A stretch of DNA of 64,000 bases from Nyssa sinensis (Eukaryota; Streptophyta; Magnoliopsida; Cornales; Nyssaceae): assembly GCA_008638375.1 (NCBI GenBank), contig CM018050.1, positions 27,510,220-27,574,219 on the forward strand, read 5' to 3'. Within the stretch, counting starts at the first letter, position 1. Each line of letters opens with the position of its first letter. The position numbers and the translations under genes are program-made. Below are positions 1-10,761 of the stretch, in pieces. Under the pieces are notes generated by a model. It saw nothing but the letters and a program-made list of their open reading frames with translations, ran no database searches and had not been told where the DNA came from.

Positions 1-480
1 AAGGAAAAATTATCATTTGCCCTAGTTTTCGCATTGCCAGATTTTGGCAAGCTGTTTCAAGTAGAGTGCGATGCCTTTATTATTGGCATTGGTGCTGTAC
101 TTTCTCAAGAAGGCAGACCGGTTGCGTTTTATAGTGAGAAGCTCAGTGAACCTCACCAGAAGTGGTTTACTTATGAGCTAGAATTGTATGCTATTTTTCG
201 TGCCTTGAAGGTTTGGGAACACTATCTGGTACAAAGGGAGTCTGTCTTATTCAGCGACCACCAAGCGCTGAAATTTATCAATAGCCAAAATAGTCACTCG
301 GATGCATGCCCACTGGATTTCTTTTATACAATGCTTCACTTTCACTTTGAAGCATAAGGTGGGTCAATTAAACTAGGTAGCTGATGCTCTAAACAGGAGG
401 GCGTCGTTGCTTGTCACATTATGGACTGAAGTGGTTGGATTTAACTGTCTTAAGGAGCTGTATGTAGACGATGAAGATTT
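1..480 (+). pseudogene. gypsy RNase H domain (decayed)
   Basis: The open part (34-357) has the gypsy RNase H signature: VECDA with the first catalytic Asp, the TYELELYA helix carrying the Glu, and [10 protein letters not shown] with the next Asp. All three acidic positions are kept. After about residue 95 the frame shifts. The tail then reads KHKVGQLN, a stop, [10 protein letters not shown] in another frame, with a further stop near 482. The domain would remove RNA from the RNA-DNA hybrid during reverse transcription. The upstream polymerase domain is cut off by the window edge. Confidence 0.75.
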
Positions 481-544
481 TTAGGATATTTGGGCAAAAT
501 TTCAGTCGGGACTTTCCGTTGACAGAATGCATCTTCAAGAGGCC

Positions 545-1211
545 TATTTGTTTTGAGGCAACCAATTGTGCATCCCGAGGAGTTCACTACGAGATCAGAT
601 AATTCATGATGGTGGAGGCTTGGGCGGACACTGGGGTAGTGACAAAACAGTAGCTCTTATTGAAGAGAAGTATTATTGGCCCCAACTGAAACGAGACGTC
701 GGTAGTCATGTTAAAAGATGCCCCGTTTGTCAGGCTGCCAAAGGCCAATCTCAAAATATGGGTCTGTACATGCCTTTGCCCATTCTAATAGTGCCTTAGG
801 AGGATCTTTCCATGGACTTTATCCTAGGCCTTCCGTGAACCCAATGCAAATGTGATTTTGTATTTGTGGTGGTTGATAGGTATTCTAAAATGACTCACTT
901 TATTGCTAGCAAAAAAAACCTCAGATGCAGTGCACGTGGTAAATTTGTTTTTCAAAGAGGTTGTTCGTTTGCATGGGATCCCCAAATCCATCACTTCAAA
1001 TAGGGACACCAAATTCTTGACTCATTTTTGGGGTACTTTATGGAGGCGGCTTGACACATTCTTGAATTTCAGTAGCACGAGTCATCCTCAGTCCAATGGT
1101 CAAACGAAAGTGGTGAACCGCACTCTTGGGAATTTAATTTGTTGCATTTCTGGAGAAAAACTGAAATAGTGGGATCTTGCTCTTGCACAGGCTGAGTTTG
1201 CTTATAACAGT
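545..1211 (+). pseudogene. gypsy integrase zinc finger and catalytic core (inactive)
   Basis: The 566-799 part has the HHCC zinc finger of retroelement integrases: two His around HDGGGLGGH, then CPVC, with YYWPQ between them. The core follows after an in-frame TAG at 797-799. It starts SMDFILGLP with the first catalytic Asp. There is then a TGA near 836 and a frame change in an A8 run at 911-918. The second catalytic Asp is Asn (SNRDTKF, near 998) and the catalytic Glu is Lys (GQTKVVNR, near 1103). These changes would abolish strand transfer even without the stops. Confidence 0.8.
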
Positions 1212-1736
1212 ATGCTAAATCGTTCTACTGGGAAGACCCTATTCCAAATTGTTTATTGTTATCCTCCACGCTATGCTTTAGACTTGGTTCCTCTGCCAAA
1301 GCTTCTTGGTTTGAGTATTGCGACAGAAAATATGGCGGATCGTATCAAGGCTATTCAAGAAGAGGTACGAAAAAATCTGGAGGAATCTAATGCCAAATAC
1401 AAGATAGTTGCTGATAAAAAGAGAAGGGCTCAAGTATTTCAAGAGGGGGATCTAGTGATGGTTTATTTGCGCAAAGGGCGGCTACCAGTGGGCACGTACA
1501 ACAAGTTAAAAGATAAGAAATATGGTCCTTTCCAGATTCTGCAAAAACTTAATGATAATGCCTATGTCGTGGACCTTCCTACAGATATGGCCATTTCTCC
1601 TACATTCAATGTTGCTGATTTGTTTGAATATCATCCTCCTGATATGTCGTCTTCTCAAGTAACTAACTCAAGGTCGAGTTCTTTTCAAGCAGGGGAGACT
1701 GATGTAGAACAGATTGTAGAAGAATTCAATTCCTAG
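1212..1736 (+). pseudogene. gypsy integrase C-terminal module
   Basis: This is an open stretch of 174 codons and the best-kept piece of the element. It begins with the [15 protein letters not shown] motif that closes the integrase core. It continues with a helical Lys/Glu-rich segment and then the [21 protein letters not shown] and KKYGPFQIL motifs of the GPY/F-type C-terminal domain. It ends with [13 protein letters not shown] Ser-rich tail leads to a TAG at 1734-1736. It is continuous with the upstream core after a TAG near 1167. I see no separate chromodomain beyond the GPY/F region. Confidence 0.75.
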
Positions 1737-1779
1737 CACAGAATTGCATGCAACGTAAAAATGGTCAGAATTGTGTGAA

Positions 1780-2303
1780 ATTCGATGGGTGGTTTGGAAT
1801 CGATGTGCTAATCAATACTCCTTACTTTGCCAGGACATATGCCATTTTTTGGGCAAATTCTCTCATTTTGCCCTTCAAAAGCTCATTTTTGCTATTTTTG
1901 ATAATAATAATGTGCTACTTAATTTCGGAGAGTTGCAGTTGCGGTTTGGAGTTGCTTTTTTACCAAATTGCTGGTTAAGTTTAGGGTTTTTGATTTATGC
2001 TTTCAATTAGAATATTTCTATTTTTGGAATTTTTAGTATTTTCCCTTATTTTAATTATCTCTTTCCTAAAGTTGTAATTCTAGTCGAATTAGGAGTTATA
2101 GTGCTAGACGAATTAGGTTTTGCAGCCTATATAAAGGCTATGTCCTTTCATTGTAAGGTTAACTTTTATTCAATAAAGAATTTTCTTTCTAAGATCTTAT
2201 TCTCTGTACTCGTGGATTCGAGTGTGTTATTTTTGTTCGTGGATTCGAGCAATTCTCTAAAAAGCAGGCAGTGTCCTACTTCTTTATAAGCTTCCGCTAC
2301 GTC
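1780..2303 (+). repeat. probable 3' LTR of the first gypsy element
   Basis: AT-rich sequence directly after the pol stop. It has a TATA box at 2128-2136 (TATATAAAG) and an AATAAA at 2172-2177, spaced as in the U3/R part of a plant LTR. A short direct repeat containing CGTGGATTCGAG follows. Both ends are inferred, and the second LTR lies outside the window, so the limits are approximate. Confidence 0.45.
2128..2177 (+). promoter_or_regulatory. TATA box and polyadenylation signal in the LTR
   Basis: TATATAAAG at 2128 is followed 40 bases later by CAATAAAGAA. In an LTR this pair marks the start of R and the 3' processing signal. Confidence 0.45.
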
Positions 2304-3239
2304 AGATATGATCATGGTTGGTTAGGCAGTATTTTTTATGTACATTGATGATGTAAAAAATTAATTGTGACGAAGGATATTTGAACAAGTTTAATAAAGG
2401 ATTAAGATCAACTCTCGCTTTACCTAAGAAACACCATAGTAGAACCTTGACACTATTAGAGTGCCGACCAAAATCACTCTGATGATCAAGTCAGAAAAAG
2501 AATAGTAAAATCAAAACTAGTATTTATAGCAATGAAAATTGAATAAATTTTTTTTTTTTGATAAGCAAAAAAAAAGATATTATTGATGTAATAGAATGTA
2601 AAAGGCATACAAAATGAAATACATCAATAAGGTTAAATTAATGCAAAATATATCAAAGTCCCAAGTTTCATTCCAGTTTTTATCCCAGTTAGGTTGACAC
2701 AAAACAAAGAGCACAACACAGGCTAACATAAAACCTAAAAAAAGCAGAAGAAAAAAAGAAGACAGTTTAGGAAATTAAGAAGAAACCATAGAGACAACAA
2801 AAGCAAAGCTTCCACTACTCCAAAGCTGAGACTTATCTCTTCCAGGATTAGGAGTCCATAATTGAATTGGACATGAAATCAGTTTTCGAATTGGACTGTA
2901 CTCGAAAATTTTCTTGTAGTCTATGTCCTTGGAGATAACATAGTGATTAGGTATGTTAGTTTACAATGGGCTAATCCTTGTATACCGATTTGAATAATCT
3001 TTGATAAATCGACCTGCGCTATCTAAATGGACCAATATAACTTGAGAGGGATGATATTTTTTTGGATAAACATGATGCAATCTCGAGTTGATTTGATAGG
3101 CTTAGATTGGGTTAGGTTTATGATTTTAGACATCGCTAAATCATGATCTCATGACGATTGAATATGTGCCATGATCAAAAGAGTTGAAATAACTATAACA
3201 CCACATTTTTCTAGTATTTTTTAATCATTACAACTGCTT
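2304..3239. other. gene-free AT-rich stretch with a possible LINE/SINE tail
   Basis: No open frame of note. On the - strand, 2550-2640 reads as a 3' tail: a stretch rich in TTGTATGCC and CATCAATAA-type words, then TTGCTTATC and an A run (seen as T10 on +). This resembles the 3' end of a plant LINE or a derived SINE. The rest, 2660-3239, shows nothing I can name. Confidence 0.3.
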
Positions 3240-3632
3240 GTTAAATCACCGACTCATCTAAAAGCTTAAGCTATTAGAGAGGGTGTAACTTTATAATTAA
3301 ATTCTCTAACACGGCCCCTCAGGTGTGACTAATTTGAGCCTACACATGCATAAATAAATATATTGTCAGGGTGAGATTTGAACTCAAGATCTTTTGTCTG
3401 CTCTGATACAATGTTAAATTACCAACTCATCTAAAAGCTTAACTTATTAGAGAGGGTATAACTTTATTATTATATTCCTTAACATGCCCCCCTTTTGTGT
3501 GGCCAATTTGAGCCTACACATGTATCAATTCATATTACCAAGCTCGCGGTGAGATTTGAACTCAGGACCTTTGGCCTGCTCTAATACTATAATAAATTAT
3601 CGAAAACTTTTAGATGAGTTGGTGGTTTAATG
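3240..3632 (-). repeat. tandem SINE-like pair bracketed by inverted repeats
   Basis: Two direct copies of about 175 bp sit head to tail (3240-3413 and 3414-3592). Each starts with a word like ACTCATCTAAAAGCTTA and ends near CTGCTCTGATAC. Read on the - strand, each copy has a GTATCAGAGCAG word and a GAGTTCAAATCTCACC word about 25 bases further on. These are like the A and B boxes of a Pol III promoter. Just beyond copy 2, 3604-3632 holds the starting word inverted (ACTTTTAGATGAGTTGGTGG), so the whole block has inverted ends. It could be a tRNA-derived SINE dimer or a small foldback element. Confidence 0.5.
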
Positions 3633-5353
3633 TTGCTTATATATAAATATATAAAATTGTAATATATTGTAATAGTGTTCCAATATTAGATATATATGTT
3701 GATATAGAAATCTAATCAACGACTAAGTTGAGATGTTTTCCTTGTAAGAAAAGTGATAAGAAACATTTTGGGCACCAGTGTGATGTTGGCCAAGGACTCT
3801 CTAACGATCAAGTCAATAAAAGATGATAACTCATAATGGAAATGAGTTTAGTCGGGAGATAATTGTTTATATACCTTTGAATTAGGATTTTCTGTTTTCT
3901 TTATAATTGAAAGTCTTGACAAATAAGGAAACTGTGTTGACCAATCCTTTCTAGAATGTTGTTTCAGGAATCTATCATTTGCATGAATGTAGAAAGATAT
4001 TACATGTAATACACTCGGTCTCTAGTCAAGCAATCAAGTTAGGCTTTAGTTGGGTCGAGGCCCTTAGTAGCCTAAGTTGTTAAGTCGAGTCCCTAAAGAA
4101 GAGTATAACGAGCTAGTTGCCCAAGAATGAACAGACTGAGCTCCCATATTGTGCCGAGATAACTTGATGTTTAGGTGGCACCACTTCCCATATTAAGACA
4201 ACTAGTTTTTTAAATGGTGGGATGACTAGAAGTGTTGATGACTGTATGAAACTTAAGACCTCATTCTTATGTGCAACTTATCTAACCACTCTATATTTCG
4301 GACACGTGACTTGATCTTAAGGGCCGCCCTAAGCCCCAAAGACCTAAGGGTGAACTCGTGTCCCTAAGGTCCTTTGGGTCATTTCCATTGTCAATTTAGT
4401 ACAATAGTTGGTTATGTCCAATTCTTACTTCATTTGGTTTCATTTTAAATTCATTAGTGAGGTAAGGACAAGTGAACTTCACCTTATTTACACTCATTAC
4501 ATGAGTATTAGGAGTCTTTCATGACTCATTCTTAGGCTCCATGGTTACATTGGATTAAAAATGTTCAACAACATTTAAACTAGGTCACAATGTTAACTAA
4601 AGTCTCATTTAATACATAAATCATAAATAACTTTAGCAGTTCCTTTTTTACCTAGTTGGCTCCCAACCAACAAGTTATATTAAACGTTATGCGAGGTACA
4701 TTCAAGTGTCAATATAATTATTTTAATTTCATCGATAAAGATAAACTCACTTTCATTAAGTAAATGAACATTACCGACCTCATCTTTCATTTAAAAACAC
4801 AATAATTAAAACTAGTTACTTAAATTCGCAAAGAATCATTTTCATGAGTAATTAAAGTCATTGAAACACCTACTCAATTTCTATAGCTTTATCATATTAC
4901 CTCCCATGTCACCTTAAAATTTCATGCAAATTGAAGGATGTCAAATGAAAAAAAGAAGGCAAAATTGCCCAACAGCTTAGATTGAACGGCCGGTCTCAGG
5001 TATGGGGAGAAGTTGTGGTTGTCTAGTGCTTTAGTTGTCTAATACACTTGGACTGGTTGGTTCATGAGTGGTTGGGTTTGGTTCTTTTTGCATCTTTTGA
5101 TTAGGTTTAAGATATTTTAATTGGTTCCTTTCTTTCAGACATTTTTCCAATAACTATTTCTACACTTAACTTTTAGAAATTTTTCTAATAACTATTTCGA
5201 CACTTAAAGGCTCTCAACCGTAAATTGTAAGGCTCCAAAATGTGAACCCAACATAGATTCCTGCATTTAAGTTCAATTCATTGTCATACATCTATTTATC
5301 TAACTATTTTAATATTACAAAATCATGTTTATTAGCTTTAGACACATGCATTT
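3633..5353. other. gene-free intergenic stretch
   Basis: AT-rich with no ORF above background. Some words near 3770-3850 recall those near 2440-2520 (GATCAAGTCA followed by an A-rich tract), so both may be old pieces of one repeat family. I see no gene. Confidence 0.4.
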
Positions 5354-5776
5354 TGTCATGCCCCGTGATCGAAAGACCTAGACCTGTAGGTGATCCTGTG
5401 AATTAAGGTAAAACTAAATAAATAATTTTTGTATATCTCAAACTAACTTGTGATTAGTATATTTTCACTTGAGTTTTCATAACATAAATATTCATTCACA
5501 TTTAATACATATGTTCCAAGAAGGTTTACATACATATATTCCAAAAGTGTATTCATCCTATGATTATTATTTATAAGTTAAAAGAATACTAGTCTCGTTG
5601 AGGTTTTCGAGCACAGAGCCTTTTACAATCCCAAAAATAACAAAAGAGGAAATAGAAGTTGTGAGTTTAATTACGTCCAAAAAATAAACATAAGAGTCCC
5701 AAATGAGATGTCTTTCTAATCCGTATCATTAAGGCACCATCTCCTTGCCATTACTTGCATCTGGTAGGGGTCAAAA

Positions 5777-5960
5777 CAACAACCCCAGTAGAGATTATAA
5801 AATATGGAAAGTTAAGGTGGTGCAAAGTGTAAGCATATGCGATGTGAAGTGTCAAGCAAGTGTCCAACCAACAACCCCAGTAGAGATTCTAAAATAAGGA
5901 AAGTTAAGGCAGTGCAAAGTGTAGGCACATGAGATGTGAAGTGTCAAGCAAGTGTCCAAC
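5777..5960. repeat. 92-bp tandem duplication in the LTR
   Basis: Two head-to-tail copies, 5777-5868 and 5869-5960, both starting CAACAACCCCAGTAGAGATT and ending GCAAGTGTCCAAC, with only a handful of mismatches. Confidence 0.85.
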
Positions 5961-7004
5961 CAACATGCATACATATCAATAGATTAGTCATCGTGTCTCC
6001 AACAATGCAAACAATCAATCCAGCCACAAGAAAAAAACATAACAATAAATAAACGGGAGAATCATCATTCAAAATAAAATCACATCGTCATTCAAAATCA
6101 CTATCACTCGCATGGGGAAATCCTACTACTTCATGAGCTACTAACCCATTGACTATGTACTATCACTGGCACGGGGTTACGGTTTGCAACTGCAAGCAGA
6201 AATAATCCCCATCACATAATATTCTCAGTTTCTAATGCTACCTCACAACACTCTCTTTTATTAATGTTCTCCACTCCATTTACAAACATGCCCAAGGTTG
6301 ACAACAATTCATTATTCATCACAAAACACAACAATGCCGATACAACTTCATAACTTTCAATAATTCAATCATTTAACTCAAGCATGGAAAATACACACAT
6401 ACATGGCATTTAATAATTTCGTCATTTATCACAAAAACATATCAATACTAGTGAAATCAAGATATTGAACATTTCATTAAAATCTAAGGCATGAGCAATA
6501 TAGCCAAATATGACATTGTAGAGAAAATCTCAAGATGAGTAAAATACATTATGCTTCACATGAAAAACACCCAATCTTCAACCTAGGTTAGAATCCCTTC
6601 CTCAAAAACAAGTGTGGAGTTGTGTGTAGAGAGAGAGATTTCAAGATTTTGGCTTCAATCCTTTCCCACGAATCCTAAGAAATATTTTACACCATCTATT
6701 TCACTCAACCAAGCTAGATCTACAAAGAAATGCCAAAAATTTGAAAAGAAAATGACAAGCCCCAAATTTGACCTTTTGTTCTTAAAGAAATCTTGTAATC
6801 CTAACTTTTCAATAGGTAGAAATTCTTCTTATACTTGAATCATTGGGGTGTGATCTGTTTACAAGGCTTGAAGATTCATGAATGCTCAAGAAATACTCTA
6901 ACCTTAACTTTCCTTTTGTCTAGAGAGATTTTGGAAAAGAAGGGAAAGTGAAATTTGGGCATAAATTATTTTTCAGCCTACAACTTAAAGTGTTCTGTCA
7001 CACG

Positions 7005-7039
7005 CTCGTTCGAATGAACAAGGCCTTCATTCGAACGAG
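7005..7039. repeat. perfect 13-bp inverted repeat, 9-nt loop
   Basis: CTCGTTCGAATGA at 7005-7017 is matched by TCATTCGAACGAG at 7027-7039. Related half-sites (TTTGTTCGAACGAAG) follow at 7093-7107. It lies about 285 bp inside the LTR start, where U3 regulatory repeats are usual. Confidence 0.8.
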
Positions 7040-7321
7040 TATCAAACGAAAGTCACACCAAACTTGTTGGTGCTCATTTGAACAAACAACCCATTTGTTC
7101 GAACGAAGACCTGAAAATCTTACACTTTTTTTTTTTTTTTGATTTATACAATTCAAGTTTTTACCATTTTTCATTTATTCCCTATGTAGCACCAGTCCAT
7201 ATTACGTTGTTCAAATTCTTTCCATCTCATTATTATGTTCGCGAGGTTTATTATAACGCAAAAGTAATAGTATTTATTATTTATTTCTTTTTTTATTTTT
7301 CCAATTTAACGAAACGTTACA

Positions 7322-7338
7322 ACCTTATCCCCTTAAAG
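7322..7338 (-). promoter_or_regulatory. polypurine tract
   Basis: On the - strand the bases just before the LTR read TTAAGGGGATAAGGT, preceded by GACGAAATTTC. A purine tract next to the 3' LTR primes plus-strand DNA synthesis. The GGACGAAATT word before it is common at the end of Tekay-type pol regions. Confidence 0.6.
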
Positions 7339-7562
7339 AAATTTCGTCCCTAAAATTGAAATAATACATCTATCAAGGAATAATTCAAGATGTTTGGTGC
7401 GAAGTCCATCCTCACGCTCCCTCGTGGCCTCCTTCATGCTATGATGTTTCCATAAAACCTTAACCAAGGGAATGGTCTTGCCTCATAAAATTTCTCTCTT
7501 GAATCTAAAATCTGAACGGGTCGTTCCTCATATGAAGCATCATCCTCAACACTCAAATCGGT

Positions 7563-7748
7563 TTAATCTAAAACATGTGAAGGATCTAGCTTATACTTGT
7601 GAAACATAGAAATATGAAACACATTATGGACTTCCGCTCGGTATGATGAAAAGGCAAGATGGTAAGTGACCTCTCCAATCCTCTCAAGGATGTCAAACGG
7701 TTTTATGTACCTTGGCGCCAACTTCCCACCGCAACCAAATCTAACCAA
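7563..7748 (-). pseudogene. integrase C-terminal (GPY/F) piece, Tekay-like
   Basis: 61 codons read GKLAPRYIKPFDILERIG, then VTYHLAF, then HNVFHISMFHKYKLDPSHVL. This is the GPY/F-like end of chromovirus integrases, which contacts chromatin and target DNA. It is cut from the rest of integrase by stops upstream of 7748. Confidence 0.75.
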
Positions 7749-7759
7749 ACCCTTCTATG

Positions 7760-8500
7760 GAGCAATCTTAAGGAATATATGATTCCCTACCTCAAAAGCT
7801 AAGGATTTTTGCCTCTTGTCCACATAATTTTTCTATCTACTCTATGTCGTGAGTAGTCAATGTCAAATGATCTTTACCTTTTTCATGGTTTTCAGACTAA
7901 ATCTAAACTTAAAAGTGTCGCATCCCCAACCTCGATCTAATAGATAGGTCATCTACAAGGACTACGATATAATTCCTCAAACAATGTCATCTCGATACTA
8001 GGTTGGTAGCTGTTGTTGTAGGAAAACTCCACAATTGGCAAGTGGTCCTCCTAGCTACCTTGAAAATCCATGGCACAAGCGCATAGCATGTCCTCTAGAG
8101 TCTAAATGATACATTCTAACTGGCTGTCAATCTCTGGATGAAATGTCATGCTAAGCGATAACTTAGTGCCTAAGGATCCTTGTAGACTACCAAAAATGTG
8201 TTGTGAATCGTGCATCCCTGTTTGAAACAATAGACACTAGAACCTCGTGAAGTCAAACAATCTCACGTATGTACAATCGGCTAAGCCTGTCCACTGAATT
8301 TATAGTCCTGATAGGAAAAAAGTGCACCTACTTCGCAATTGATCTACAACCACCCAAATAACATTTTTGTCCTCATGGTGATTTAGGTAATCCTGACACG
8401 AAGTCCATAGTCACATGCTTCCATTTCCACTTGGAAACTAGAAGTGACTGAAGTAATCCAACTAGCCTCTAGTGCTCTGCTTTGACTTGTTGAAAAGTCA
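7760..8500 (-). pseudogene. integrase core remnant, Tekay-like (inactive)
   Basis: No long ORF survives, but the - strand between about 8350 and 7860 still reads as integrase. Recognisable pieces are HFFPIRTINSVDRLSRLYIREIV, then FHPEIDSQLECIIQTLEDML, then LPIVEFSYNNSY. In-frame stops interrupt it. The second catalytic Asp is replaced (SNRDARF) and the GQSER-type Glu motif is changed to SQLEC. It cannot encode an active integrase. Confidence 0.65.
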
Positions 8501-8504
8501 AACA

Positions 8505-8920
8505 TCAACTAACAAATCCCGCCACATCGTCTTTCATGCCCTTCCACCAGTACTGTCTGCGAAGATTGTGATACATCTTCATACCTACCGGATATACTGC
8601 CAATCTAGAATGGTGGAACTCACGCATAACCTTCTCACGACAAGGCTGTGGAACATATACTCGGCTTTGAAATCTCAGACCATGGTTGGTGTGAGGTGAC
8701 CAACCGTCCACAGTGTCACCACCAAAGATATGAGTGCAAACAATTTAGGCCTCAAGATCCTGTAACTGTGCATCGACAACACAACTAAGCAAGGTAGGGT
8801 GCGCAACAACGGAGTATACTCGTCAAGTTCCATGAGATCTCCTACTATGCTCATCAGCCACAACATTGGCTTTCCCGGATGATACTGTAGGTTAAAATCG
8901 TAGTCCTTTATGTATTCCAT
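8505..8920 (-). pseudogene. RNase H tail and integrase zinc finger, Tekay-like
   Basis: Two overlapping open pieces in different frames. 8920-8675 begins with the RNase H end MEYIKDYDFNLQYHPGKP. 8711-8505 holds the integrase N-terminal region: RVYVPQPCREKVMREFHHSRL, then VYPVGMKMYHNLRRQYWWKGMKDDVAGFVS. The zinc-finger His is present. The CxxC pair would lie past the stop. At least one frameshift separates the two pieces. Confidence 0.65.
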
Positions 8921-9261
8921 CTATCTTATCTACCTCAAGTTTAAGTCATTTTGTAGGAAAAGGTACTTGTGATCTGAAAACACCTCAAATCGCTCCCTAT
9001 AAAGGTAATGTTGCTAACTCTTCAATGCGAAACTACGCCAGCTAACTCTAAGTCGTGAGTCGAGTAATTCCTCTGATGAGGTTTCAACTACTCTGAACCA
9101 TAGGTATTGACCTTGTCTTGTCGCATGAGCACACATCCCAAAATATCTCCTGAAGCATCGTAATAGACTTTGTATCCCATTCTACTTTCGAAAATAGTAA
9201 GAACAAGTGCAGTGTTAAGATGAGTCTTCAACTCTTAAAAAGATCGCTTATAAGCATCATC

Positions 9262-10000
9262 CTATACAAATCGAATACCCTTCCTCGTGAGATGTGTCAT
9301 AGGTGTCTCTAATTGAGAAAACCCCTCAATAAAGCAACAATAATACTCGGCCAATCCCAAGAAGCTACGTACCTCAAATTTGTTCTTCGGCCTCTCCCAC
9401 ATTGTAACAACCTTAATCTTAGAAGGATCTATGGATATCCTGTGCTGTGAGACAACATGCCCAAGAAACTTCACCTCAGTCAACCAAAAATCACATTTCT
9501 CAAACTTGGCATACAGTCGATACTCCCGTAAGGTTTGTAGTACAATACGGAGATGCTTCTTATGTTTCAAGGTACAGTCGAAAGACGCGATTCATCAAAT
9601 CCATGAAATCCCTTGAGGCATTCGCCAACCCAAAAGGCATGATAAGATACTCATAATGGCCATATCATATCTAGAATGTCGTATTTGGAATGTCCTCCTC
9701 CCTGATCCTCAACTGATGGTACCACGATCTCAAGTCAATCTTTAGGAAGTAAACAAATCCCTTCAACTGGTCAAATAGGTCATTAATACGCGGTAAAGGA
9801 TACTGTTTCTTCACAGTCACTCAATTGAGCCTACAGTAATCAATGAATAATCTAAGTGTCCCATCCCCCTTCTTTGCAAATAGTGTTGGGGCTCCCTATG
9901 GTGAAGTACTAGGTTATATAAAACCCTTGCTTAATAACTCCTCAATCTATTCCTTTAGTTCCTTTAGCTCCGCAAGTACATGCGGTAAGGTGCTATAGAA
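9262..10000 (-). pseudogene. reverse transcriptase remnant, Tekay-like, YxDD box missing
   Basis: 9570-9262 reads KHLRIVLQTLREYRLYAKFEKCDFWLTEVKFLGHVVS, then RSFLGLAEYYCCFI, the thumb and connection part of RT. Upstream in the - direction, 9660-9590 reads [27 protein letters not shown]. Between RVFRLYL and KHLRIVL, at about 9561-9575, the segment that should carry the FIDDILVYS catalytic box is absent, a loss of roughly 20 codons. Further upstream, near 9690-9760, the [11 protein letters not shown] motif is legible. Confidence 0.7.
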
Positions 10001-10339
10001 ATAGATATAGTGCCCAGTAAAAGATCAATGGAAATCTTGATCTTCCTGGGCAATGGTAACTCAAATAAATCATCGGGAAACACATGAGGAAAGTCACGTG
10101 CTACTAGTAGTAGTCCCTCTCGAGTGCTACTAGTGGTAGTCCCTCTCGAATCCTACTACCACATCAGGAAGTCACGTGCTACTAGTGGTAGTCCCTCTCG
10201 AATGCTACTACCATCGTCTAAAACCCAACTGACAAACATACAACCGAGCTCTCTCAGATCATGTGAGTCCAAATGACATGGAGTAGTCAGGTCACTCTAA
10301 TCACCCAAGAAATAAAAGTTAATCTCCCTCGGGAGTACC

Positions 10340-10600
10340 AATAGTCACCCTCCTTTGATAACAACCGATGGTCGACCGGTAAGTGGATAGACAATCTAAT
10401 CTTATGATACAGTCAAATCCCATCATATCCTGTAGGATGAAATCAAAGAAAAAGCGATGATGCACTATCTTAATCTCGCATGAGCGACAAATCCTCCGAA
10501 GTGTAACCCTGCCTCCAACTAGTCTCTACTCTGAGAGGATAGTCTAAAATATCCACCTTTAACCCAATCAAAGAGCAATTGATGATGAAATAAAGGAGTG
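10340..10600 (-). pseudogene. retroviral-type protease region remnant, Tekay-like
   Basis: The - strand from about 10490 to 10300 reads FDFILQDMMGFDCIIRLDCLSTY, then QRRVTIGTPEGD and a stop. This matches the FDVILGMDWLS...RVTF.TPEG segment just after the protease domain of chromoviruses. No intact DTG/DSG active site could be read. Confidence 0.5.
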
Positions 10601-10761
10601 TGAAACACTTGTGTCAATCAAAACATTAGCCCATAAATTGAACATTAAAAGGGTACCTCAAACAATAGATGGGCCGGCAAATAATTTGCCCAAGGTAATT
10701 GGAAACACCCTTCCATGAATAGGAGTCTGTGTATAACTCTGTTTTCATGCTTCCTGCCAAA

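Larger units (their letters stand above)
1..2303 (+). mobile_element. 3' part of a Ty3/gypsy LTR retrotransposon
   Basis: The stretch reads in order RNase H, integrase zinc finger, integrase core, integrase C-terminal module and an LTR-like tail with a TATA box and an AATAAA, all on the + strand. This is the Ty3/gypsy pol order. The gag, protease and polymerase parts lie outside the window. The C-terminal module, which ends in [13 protein letters not shown], looks chromovirus-like (CRM or Galadriel type), but I cannot fix the lineage. The reading frame is broken by stops and frameshifts, so this copy is dead. The right boundary at about 2303 is a guess from a CA dinucleotide; no target duplication was found. 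Confidence 0.75.
5354..7321 (-). repeat. 3' LTR of the Tekay-like element
   Basis: On the - strand it starts TGTAACGTTTCG at 7321, directly after a polypurine tract, and ends CGGGGCATGACA at 5354. That gives TG...CA ends and 1968 bp. The same end words (TGTA...start, GGGCGTGACA end) recur in the solo LTRs at 27260, 28829, 46559 and 56913. It contains a 92-bp tandem duplication and a perfect 13-bp palindrome. Confidence 0.6.
5354..10761 (-). mobile_element. Tekay-like Ty3/gypsy chromovirus remnant (3' LTR and pol)
   Basis: Read on the - strand the order is protease (about 10600-10360), RT (10000-9262), RNase H tail and integrase zinc finger (8920-8505), integrase core (about 8350-7850), integrase C-terminus (7748-7563), a polypurine tract and an LTR (7321-5354). 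The motifs [24 protein letters not shown] and RYIKPFDILERIG match the Tekay/Del chromovirus lineage. Stops and frameshifts run throughout. The gag and 5' LTR are not identified with confidence. The CACTA-like element begins at 10762, and LTR-like sequence resumes at 13627, so the CACTA insertion may split this element. Confidence 0.7.

Noticed and set aside
5354..5380. TGTCATGCCCC as the start of a + strand LTR
   Set aside because: The polypurine tract at 7322 and the pol on - show that this word is the end of a - strand LTR.
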